Positions 56,746 to 64,000 of a stretch of DNA of 64,000 bases are shown piece after piece. The DNA lies in assembly GCA_036346355.1 (NCBI GenBank), contig CM070592.1, forward strand, positions 34,232,467 through 34,296,466. Reading direction: 5' to 3'. The translations under genes were made by a program, and so were the position numbers. This DNA is from Rhipidocladum racemiflorum (lineage: Eukaryota > Streptophyta > Magnoliopsida > Poales > Poaceae). Each line of letters starts with the position of its first letter. Position 1 is the first letter of the stretch. Under the pieces are notes generated by a model. It saw only the letters and a list, made by a program, of their open reading frames with translations. It was not told where the DNA came from and did no database searches.

Positions 56746-57370
56746 AAACTACAAGGAACAAGGAAGAAAATGCATTATCATTTTCAGCTCGTAACGCCTA
56801 ACCGAACTCGAAGTAGCACTTGCTCTTCTCCGTCTACGGGCAACAGGGAGCCTGAAGGAAATTCAGGCCTACACACTGATGCTTTTGAGAACACGAGAAA
56901 AGAAGATTTTGGTGCTACCAGACTGACTGCTTTTCCTCGTTGATGGGTGCGGTATTTAACTACAAAACAATGTAACTAACTTCCTACATGCGCTCCACGT
57001 CGAGTGGTTCTCATGCCATCCCATGAGCTCGATCATGCCGTGCATGCAGCAACTGGACTCGGCTAACTACTGCTGATCCGAAAGAACAGTAAAGAACCGG
57101 CCGCACTCCTCGCTACCGCCGCAGGTGGGGAGTTATTGCATGACGCCGCGACCTGGACAATCGTCGTGCTCAACTCTACCTATCCATATGCAAGTTTTAT
57201 TCAACAATCTCACGTAGAGCCTATGAAGGGCGGGCAATTCTAAGCACGCCGCACTGATCAGAAAGTACACGAGCAGGCATATATAGGAGTTGTGGCATTC
57301 CCATGGCCATGGTTGCGCAGTTTCATAGAGAAAGAGTAAGTAACTGCATGCGCCCAGTAATCTAAACTAA
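56746..57370. other. Unassigned sequence
   Basis: No convincing gene or repeat. The plus frame 56647-56943 overlaps the inverted repeat and is Ser/Thr-rich without known motifs. Confidence 0.4.
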
Positions 57371-57410
57371 CTAGTAGGATGTCCGTGCGTTGCAACGAAT
57401 TTCAAATATG
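57371..57410 (-). mobile_element. Helitron-like 3' end
   Basis: The minus strand ends ...CGTTGCAACGCACGGACATC, then CTACTAG, with a T following: the CTAG terminus and CGTTGCAACG palindrome of grass Helitrons. The other end was not found. Confidence 0.45.
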
Positions 57411-58014
57411 CAATGACACAACAGCTCACCGTTTTACGGCAATGGGTCTCAACTCCTAATAGAAACATGGCCATAATCTGAAGGAACTAAAGATCTGAAT
57501 ACAGATCGACCGACATGCAATCCAAGATATGATGGGTGGTTTTCTTGATTTTGTCTGCATCAAACTGCCACATGGAGCTATCAAAGCTTGGCATTTTGTA
57601 GTGCAAAACTTGACATGTATCTTATGTGGAACAATAGCATAATAATACTCCACCTACGAGCGTATTCGATGAAGGATGATGTATGCCTAGTATAAACTAC
57701 CAAAAGCCAGACAATGTAACCAATTGTATCCTATCTACAGATGTAAGCATGCCTCCACGTTTCTTGGAGCGTGCAACTTCTCTAGCTGCCTGGTCGTGTT
57801 CTGCTTTGCCGTTCCATTCTTGCTATAGTGAGATGTGTTCACTCATCGCTTGCACCATTCTGGGAATGTATCAAGCTATTTATCGAGCTAGCACCAAAAA
57901 ATATTAAAAGTTTAACATATGAAGTACTAAAGATACCAAGAATTTAAGAGTAATTAATTTGGTAGTACCTTATAGTTCCTAGGAAGAATGGTAAAAACTC
58001 TCCATCCTTCCATA
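57411..58014. other. Unassigned sequence
   Basis: Possible continuation of the Helitron body. No gene, terminal repeat or RNA motif seen. Confidence 0.35.
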
Positions 58015-58670
58015 TCATCCGTCAGGTGTGTAAACACCATTTGGATTAAGTGCAGCATCATACTGTTGGATCTGTTGTTCCACCAATATGTTCTGTGGAT
58101 CTTCACTAAACTGAAAGTTGATTATGTGATCTTGGATAGTGCAGATAGCAGGATCCCAGTTGCGATTTCTCTTTGGGGACCTCTTGCTCCAAATCAATTC
58201 CCGATTGATGTCGAAGGTGATTGATCGCTCTTGCAGCTTCATAGGAAATAGTGGTTGGATTGAACAATTCTTCTGTGGAAAAGGAGGGCACTCTGAATTT
58301 CTGTAGATCAATATTTGTATTTTCAGTGCATTGAGGAGCTTGAGTTGAGTCATGGATCAAAGATGACTCAACATGAATGAAGCAGTGGATGGGATTCAAT
58401 TATACAAGGAACATTTCAGTTGGCTTGTTTGTTTTGGTTGTTTCAAAGAAAGGTGGAGCCGTGGAGTTTAAGGTAGGCAATCCGGTCTGCTTTTTCCGTG
58501 TAGAGAAGTTGTATATAGCATGCTTAGTGAGACATGAAGCAACTTTGCTTGTTGCAGACCTAACAAACTCCTTACCATCTTTTTGCCCTGTAATCATATT
58601 CATATTGATGTCGATAAAATGTGCTTCAACTACCCCAAGCTCACTAATTAATCAAAGAAATGTCGAGTAG
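58015..58670 (-). pseudogene. Unidentified minus-strand coding remnant
   Basis: Three overlapping minus frames (58400-58603, 58106-58399, 58015-58353) read like one protein with shifts: a basic part (KVASCLTKHAIYNFSTRKK), then TTISYEAARAINHL, then RNRNWDPAICTIQDHIINFQ and NILVEQQIQQYDAALNPNG. The mix of residues (Trp, Cys, few low-complexity runs) is more protein-like than the surrounding frames. I do not recognise the family. A captured gene fragment in the Helitron that may start at 57371 is one possibility. Confidence 0.3.
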
Positions 58671-58804
58671 CCTGAAATCATTGGTAATGACAAATATGAC
58701 CCGTTAAGTATAAGCTCATCAGTTAAGCTAAGCACTAAGAATTCATGATGGCTCAATGGAGGCGCTTGTAACCGTCGAGGAGCGTAGGAGCGTGCGTGCG
58801 GGTT

Positions 58805-58899
58805 GGACGAATTGTTCGAGGGCTGGGTAAGTGGATGGAGAAGGGGACGAATTGTTCGAGGGCTGGGTAAGTGGATGGAGAAGGGGACGAATTGTTCAA
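58805..58899. repeat. 40-bp minisatellite, about 2.4 units
   Basis: Units beginning GGACGAATTGTTCGAGGG at 58805, 58845 and (partial) 58885; the first two are identical. Confidence 0.9.
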
Positions 58900-60060
58900 G
58901 ATGAGGTTCTGGGGTGAAGCTTGGCAGCTATGTGGTGGGATGGACGGACCATGATGCTCGCACTTGCCGAAAGAGGCTTACTGCTGAGGGGCAAGGAACC
59001 ATGCTTCAGCCTCTTTCGAGCTGCTTCTCCATATCCAGTAGTAGCTGGTAGATGATTAACATGAATCAACTTTTGATGTGAGCTTGTTTCTGCCGATTAA
59101 CATATAGCAATGTAAAGAATCACTTTGGCACATCTCTTATTGCGTTCAAGATATCCTTGAGCACAGGGAATTCATCTCAATGTAACGTCCGAAACTTTGT
59201 TAAATGAAATAAAGTTTCATTTCATTCGAGTCCCAATTGACCCTTACTTCATCATTACGACTCTGAGCAAATGCTTGCATTGGGTACCTTGATAACCAAA
59301 TAAAAGCTCTTATTCCCTGTCATTCCAAGTTAATAATTTCGAGCTTCAACTTGATCTTAAGCTGGGATCAATGCGTTCAGTTGGGAGCCATCTAGCTCAA
59401 AGACCATCAAATCAATTTGGCCCATCCACTGCTTGAAGTCTGCTGATTCAAGGTAGCAAATAAGGGTTTCTTTGTCTCGAGACTTTGCTATCTCGAATGA
59501 GGCATCCCTTTGAAGCACCCTAATTAGAGCATTGCACTTCCAATTTAAGCAATGGATGTCTGTTTCCAGAGCTCCCTTTTCCAAGTCTGTTCGGCCAAGA
59601 CCAGATCGTTGTTGCCCAATGCTATACTGAGAAATCTGGCAGCTCAATGCTTCAACCAAGTGCTACATGGTCTGACCGTGAATAGTGCACCTGAACAATG
59701 TCTGAACCTTGGCCTGGTACACAGTGCATTGGGTGGAGGTCGAGGGTTCAAGAAATTGAACAACTCGGTAGTACCGAGTCGGTACCAATGCACAAGGGAA
59801 TCTCTCTTATTCCTTTTCTTATCATTCCTAATTCAAACTTTGCATCATTTCCTTGAGCTGGCACAAATGCACTCATTTGGAAACTTTCCTACTCAAAGAT
59901 CTTCATACCTTGCTGGCCAATCTGATGTTTGAAATTGACATCTCAGTGCATTGGACAGCTCAATGCTTCAGTCAAGCAATGCAATAACCGATCGGGTGAA
60001 CAGTGTATGAGCAAGCCTTTGTAGCTGAGTCACGGTGACTCTCTGAAACCGTGGGCATCG
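58900..60060. other. Unassigned sequence
   Basis: No recognisable gene. Two loosely similar stretches recur (59300-59410 and 59810-59910, sharing GAGCTGG-, CACTCATTTGG- and CTCAAAGA-type blocks), and GCTCAATGCTTCA occurs at about 59642 and 59957, hinting at an old internal duplication. Confidence 0.35.
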
Positions 60061-60493
60061 ATGAAACAACCGAGTGAGCGCTGCCGTTTCCTACCGTTCA
60101 CCGCCGTCGTTCCCTCGGCTCCTCCACCCATAGTACACCGTCGCAGCGCCCGGCCCCTCGCGCCGTCAAGCCGGCTCACGGCGTCGCCCGTGTTGAAACA
60201 GGATACCCAGGAAAATCTTTGGGACAATTCTTTATTTCTCTCTTGTTGGCTTACTTCGTACTTACAAAACTCAACCCTACCCCTATATTTATACTAAAAC
60301 TACAGGCAAAGTAATAGAACAAGACTCTACTTCCTTGTCCTACTCCATCTCATATTTCCTTATTCTACTCCAATACTTTCCTGAACAACCTTTCCTAAAA
60401 CTCGGACTCTGTTACAAGATTAACTCCAACATTCACCCCCGTAATCTTGTAACACCTAATTTTAACACTGACTCTTTTACTCGACACATGACG

Positions 60494-60571
60494 ATGAACG
60501 CCTCTTCAAGAAGTTTCGCCTTCTTCTTCACCATGAACGCCTCTTCAAGGAGTTTCACCTTCTTCTTCACC
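60494..60571. repeat. 39-bp tandem duplication in the TRIM
   Basis: Two units beginning ATGAACGCCTCTTCAAG (60494, 60533), differing at a few bases. Confidence 0.85.
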
Positions 60572-60674
60572 ACCCACAAAGGATGGCTTCTTCACAATGC
60601 TCCCACCAGATCCGTGCTCTCACCAGATCCCGGAGTCTTACATGCCGGCAACGAAGACATCTTCCCAAATCAAC

Positions 60675-60755
60675 AAAATACTCACACAGAGTATAAGCCC
60701 ACAGAATACTCACACAGAGTATGAACACACAGAATACTCACACAGAGTATAAACA
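60675..60755. repeat. Short tandem array in the TRIM
   Basis: About three units of a 31-base repeat containing ACTCACACAGAGTAT and CACAGAAT; weaker copies continue to 60785. Confidence 0.75.
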
Positions 60756-61524
60756 CGATTGATTGAAACTCACACAGAGTAACAATCAAACTCTCAAAAT
60801 AGATCACGGAAAAACCACACAGGTTTTTCTTGAACACTAAATGGCTTTTGCTGCCGTGTACTCGGGGACCTCCTCGAGCAGGTCGCACAAGTTCACGACT
60901 TCACGTGTTTCCGCCACACATCACTTTTCAACTCCAACAGCCTCCTTGCTCTCCTTGATCGCCACGCGGTAGACCTCAACTCTTCCTTTTCTCCCTTTTT
61001 TTTCTCTCTAATCTCTCTATTGACTTCTTGTTTGCTTGCACATACTAGTACTGTTGTACGTGTGTAGCTCCTCTTTTCTTTGCTCTACCGCACGAACACT
61101 TGCTCTCACGATTCCTCCTTCCCAGCTCTGGCTTGATAAGTCCTTGCACAGACCATACTACAACATCCCCAAGCCCAAGGACAACATCTATCTCTCAGCT
61201 TCGCTCACGGATCCTCCACGCGGAGCTCAAGAATCAAGACACGGTCAAAACTTCCTCCTGAACGTATTTTCCTGCCGCCGAACGGATCAGCACGATTTCT
61301 TGCGCCACCTGGAGATCGACCTTCTGCACGTCGCCAATGCCTGACCAGCGCTACCCGTGCCTACGTTCACGACCGCGCGTACCTACTTTGCAACGTCTAG
61401 GGCCGTGCGCCCAGTTGCGATTCTTTGCCCGACCTGCAGTCCATGACGTCGCCTTGCGGTGCCATCTAACCCGGTTGGCCACCCCTGGTATCTTCCTCCC
61501 GGGCAGCTTAGGGTTTCAACCCGA

Positions 61525-61536
61525 GCTCTGATACCA
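61525..61536 (-). other. Primer binding site of the TRIM
   Basis: The minus strand reads TGGTATCAGAGC two bases inside the 61539-61785 repeat, which fixes orientation. Confidence 0.85.
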
Positions 61537-62329
61537 AATGTTGAAACAGGATACCCAGGAAAATCTTTGGGACAATTTACTCTTCTTTATTTCTCTCTTG
61601 TTGGCTTACTTCGTACTTACAAAACTCAACCCTACCCCTATATTTATACTAAAACTACAGGCAAAGTAATAGAACAAGACTCTACTTCCTTGTCCTACTC
61701 CATCTCATATTTCCTTATTCTACTCCAATACTTTCTGAACAACCTTTCCTAAAACTCGGACTCTGTTACAAGATTAACTCCAACAGCCAGATCTCACCTC
61801 GCTTCCTTCCGGCCATGTCATTGTCGAGAGCTCACGCCACGCGGCCATTGCCCATGCCGCGCAGCCTACCTCGCCGCCTCCGCCGACCGCCTTAAAGCCG
61901 CGCGGGCATTCCTCCTCACTGCCCTTTTGCTCACTGTGCCTCATCTCCCCGTCATTTCTTCGCATTCGATGGAACATGAGCAAAAACCGGCAAGCGCCCC
62001 GTGGAGCAATCCCTTACGTAGGTGAGCTCCCATTCAAATTCGTTGGATCCCAGGCTCATTGAATGCTTGTGGATCACCGTGTTGTGCTCTATTCCAGGTT
62101 TTGTCGGTCAAGCCGCCACCGCGACCACGCCCCTTCTTCCTCCAGCCGAGCTACTGCGTGTTCAAACACTCTTGCATGCGCTCCGTGTTGTGCATTGGTT
62201 TGAGAGCTGAGCCTATGCCTTTGGTCCTGAGTTTAGTCCCCATTCCAAACGGTAATGTTGGATTTTTTTCCTTCGATTGCTAGTGGTCTCGTGCATGGAC
62301 ACCCCAAGTCCACTCTATGGTAGCCTTGA

Positions 62330-62425
62330 GCCCTTGACACAGGAAGCATCGTAGCGCAGTGGATTGAGCTCAGTACTGGCTACCGAAGGTCCAGAGATCG
62401 ATTCCCAATCGAGCCTTTCCTGGTT
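62330..62425 (+). mobile_element. tRNA-like SINE head or tRNA pseudogene
   Basis: TAGCGCAGTGG (about 62353-62363) fits the RNA polymerase III A box, and GATCGATTC (about 62396-62404) fits the B box, about 35 bases apart as in tRNA genes. No cloverleaf with good stems could be drawn, so it is a SINE or tRNA relic, not a working tRNA. A poly(A) or T tail was not found. Confidence 0.45.
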
Positions 62426-62431
62426 GTACAC

Positions 62432-62531
62432 ATGTCCACGATTGACGGCCACGATCACGTTGGGCGCGAGTGGGTTCGCGTATGTCCACGATTGACGGCC
62501 ACGATCACGTTGGGCGCGAGTGGGTTCGCGT
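62432..62531. repeat. 50-bp tandem duplication
   Basis: Two identical units starting ATGTCCACGATTGACGGCC (62432 and 62482). Each includes the GTGGCCGTCAATCGTGGAC-type block related to the hairpin motifs of the B LTR promoter. Confidence 0.9.
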
Positions 62532-62960
62532 GGGCACGAGCTCGCGAGCGGCGTGGCGCAATCTCGGCCGTCGCGTGGGTTAGGGTTTGGTTGGGTTCGG
62601 GTTCGGCTCGAACGGGGCTCGATCGGACTCGAGTCTAACCCGGGTCGGATGAACAGTAAAACCCGGTTGGGTTTTTCCTACGATTTAATATTTAAATTAA
62701 TTCCAGTAATTCAAATAATTCAAGAAAAATAACAAAATAATCAGAAAAATTCCAGAAAAATCCTAGAAAATACTTCGAGACATTTTGGACTCAAATAAAA
62801 TATTTCCAATAAAAATTTATTTAAAACTTTTATTTATTTAATTATCTCAAAAGGGAATAAATTCAAATTAAATCCAAATAAATCCCAAAAAATTCCAAAA
62901 ATTCTCAAAAAATGAAAAATACCATTTAAATACAAGGAAAGCAAAAATTGGGGTGTTACA
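62432..62960 (-). repeat. Truncated B-type Gypsy LTR (5' part)
   Basis: On the minus strand it starts TGTAACACCCC at 62960 and follows the first 0.5 kb of the B LTR: GCTTTCCTT, AATATTTTATTTGAGTCC, then the GC-rich promoter with GACTCGAGTCCGA. It is clearly diverged from B. The distal end carries a 50-bp tandem duplication (62432-62531). Confidence 0.75.
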
Positions 62961-62962
62961 TA

Positions 62963-63530
62963 GGACAACACGCAAGCGCTCAGTATGTCTTCCAAGACTT
63001 GATTCGTCCTCTTGGTTTGCCCATCTATCTGGGGATGATAAGCTGTGCTGAAGAATAGCTTAATTCTAAGAAGTTCATGCAGATTCTTCTAGAATCGTGA
63101 GGTGACCTGAGATCGACGGTCAGACACAATCACTTTAGGAACTCCATGTAGACGAACAACATGGTTCAGGTAGAGCTCTGCAAGCTTGGCTCCATTATAA
63201 GTGACGTGTACTGGTATAAAGTGATCCACTTTCGTCAATCGTCCACAATCACCCAAATAGAGTCATGGTCATTCGACAATCTCGGCAGGCTAGTGATGAA
63301 GTCCATACCATCTTCATCCCATTCCCACTCAGGGATTTTCAAGGGTTGGAGCATCCCTGTTCGTTGATGCTCTGCTTTTACACGCTGACACACGTCGCAA
63401 ATGGCGACATATGTGGCAATATCCCTTTTCATACCAGGCCACCAAAATTTCTATTTGTGTTAAAATTTAGCATGTATAGAAGTACCAGCAAATTAGATCT
63501 CGGGGAGTTTGGGTAACGCACGATGGATTT
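62963..63530 (-). pseudogene. Gypsy integrase fragment
   Basis: Minus frame 63235-63432 reads MKRDIATYVAICDVCQRVKA (CC half of the HHCC finger), LQPLKIPEWEWDEDGMDFIT (first catalytic Asp) and DSIWVIVDD. Damaged frames continue to FSTAYHPQIDGQTKR near 63040, the block that holds the catalytic Glu in family members (here Lys in its place). It closely resembles element B's integrase but is a separate, decayed copy. The B-type LTR at 62960 is inserted into or joined to it. Confidence 0.82.
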
Positions 63531-63539
63531 TGGAAACAG

Positions 63540-64000
63540 GAGTCCATTTAGGAAACCTTAGTCGACACGGATTCCTTGTCACCGTGTTGAAGTAGGAATC
63601 GGATCGGCCGAAGGGTATAAAAGGTGAACCTATGTCGAGTAGAAAACACAGCAACACACAACCACAATCATATTTACAGTTTCGTCGTTTTTCCTTCTTT
63701 GTAACAAGTTTTCCTCTGTAAGTCGACTAGATCAATAAAAGTTAGCGCATCGCCGATTATTGGTCCTATCGATTTCACCACAGGTTTGGTTTGCTTTGTT
63801 TTGTTGCACATCACCTCTCAAAGGCAATCTGCCTATAGCCTTGGATTAGCGTTGATCGGCTAATCTAGTTATGTCTTGATCGGCTTTTCGCTGATCGGAG
63901 TTACACTGATCATCACTGGATATCAGCTTCAATTAACTTTACGTTTTTTCACCTTATCGATTGCAGGTCAAATCGATTGGCACGCTAGAACCAGGTGTTT
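63540..64000 (+). repeat. Gypsy LTR fragment with TATA box
   Basis: GGTATAAAAGG at 63615 within a promoter-like stretch, followed by a poly(A)-signal-like AATAAA (63733) and repeats of GATCGGCT/GCTGATCGG. The end ATTGGCACGCTAGAACCAGG near 63977 resembles the LTR end and primer region of Tat-type Gypsy elements. The element continues past the window. Family assignment is tentative. Confidence 0.45.

Larger units (their letters stand above)
60191..61785 (-). mobile_element. TRIM/SMART-like small LTR retrotransposon
   Basis: Terminal direct repeats of 241 bp (60191-60431) and 247 bp (61539-61785), differing mainly by a CTCTTCTT-type indel. On the minus strand each starts TGTTGGAGTTAATC and ends GTTTCAACA. 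The primer site TGGTATCAGAGC is at 61525-61536 (minus), and a GGGGGTGAA polypurine stretch adjoins 60431. Flanks GCCCG and GCCAG are a 4-of-5 target duplication. The 1.1 kb interior has no gag or pol, so the element is non-autonomous, probably Copia-dependent. Confidence 0.82.
60061..62210 (+). pseudogene. Possible two-exon reading frame interrupted by a TRIM
   Basis: An ATG at 60061 opens a GC-rich frame up to the TRIM at 60191. If the TRIM and one target duplication are ignored, the frame stays open from 61791 to an AG/GTGAGC donor at 62021/62022. A 76-base candidate intron ends TATTCCAG at 62097, and the frame continues to TGA at 62208-62210, about 157 codons in all. The protein is Pro/Ala/Ser/Arg-rich at its start, with PPAELLRVQTLLHALRVV near the end. 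No domain is recognised. Open frames are common in GC-rich DNA, so this is only a candidate. Confidence 0.25.

Noticed and set aside
58805..58899. CRISPR-like array
   Set aside because: The 40-bp units are contiguous with no spacers; a plain minisatellite in a plant genome.
62353..62404. A functional tRNA gene
   Set aside because: A and B boxes are present but acceptor and anticodon stems do not pair, so only a SINE or tRNA relic is claimed.

Overview
This window is nuclear DNA of a flowering plant, almost certainly a grass. It is a stack of nested transposable elements with no confidently identified host gene. The evidence is the mix of element classes: Ty3/Gypsy chromoviruses with 3-6 kb LTRs beginning TGTAACA, Ty1/Copia elements primed by tRNA-iMet (TGGTATCAGAGC), hAT-type non-autonomous elements with TAGGGNTGAAAA ends, short Helitrons, a LINE fragment, a TRIM and a tRNA-like SINE. 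Almost every open reading frame longer than 60 codons is either transposon coding sequence or a chance frame in a GC-rich LTR.

Layout. 1-19128: two elements of one long-LTR Gypsy-like family, both on the minus strand. The younger (A, 1-10759, 3' end outside the window) has no pol, only an ORF rich in CCHC zinc knuckles. It sits inside an older relative (A', 10760-19128) that keeps an RT scrap but has lost gag. 19129-30690: a 2.4 kb sequence present twice (19341-24163 and 28026-30418); the first copy is split by a 2.3 kb solo LTR. Between the copies lie a LINE RT fragment, a Copia LTR carrying a hAT element, a truncated Gypsy LTR and two head-to-tail Helitrons. A CACTA-like scrap follows copy 2. 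30690-45706: the 3' part of a third A-family LTR (plus strand), split by a complete 12.6 kb Tekay/Del-type chromovirus (B, 33068-45685, 5-bp target duplication CATAA).

45707-56130: a Gypsy gag fragment and a minus-strand Copia element (C1). C1 is split by a complete plus-strand Copia element (C2, 48815-55452, target duplication TAGAG), and C2's RT is in turn split by two hAT elements. 56131-60060: mostly unrecognised sequence with a near-perfect 520 bp inverted repeat (56226-56745). 60061-62210: a possible small two-exon reading frame interrupted by a 1.6 kb TRIM. 62330-64000: a SINE, a truncated B-type LTR, a Gypsy integrase fragment and another Gypsy LTR.

The most notable signal is not coding. 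All LTRs of the A and B families share short palindromes whose two halves change together between copies: a TGAGTAC/GTACTCA hairpin, and about 290-500 bp from it a three-palindrome cluster. The solo LTR has the hairpin with compensated changes. The pattern suggests a conserved structured element of these LTRs. All identity statements here were made by eye.
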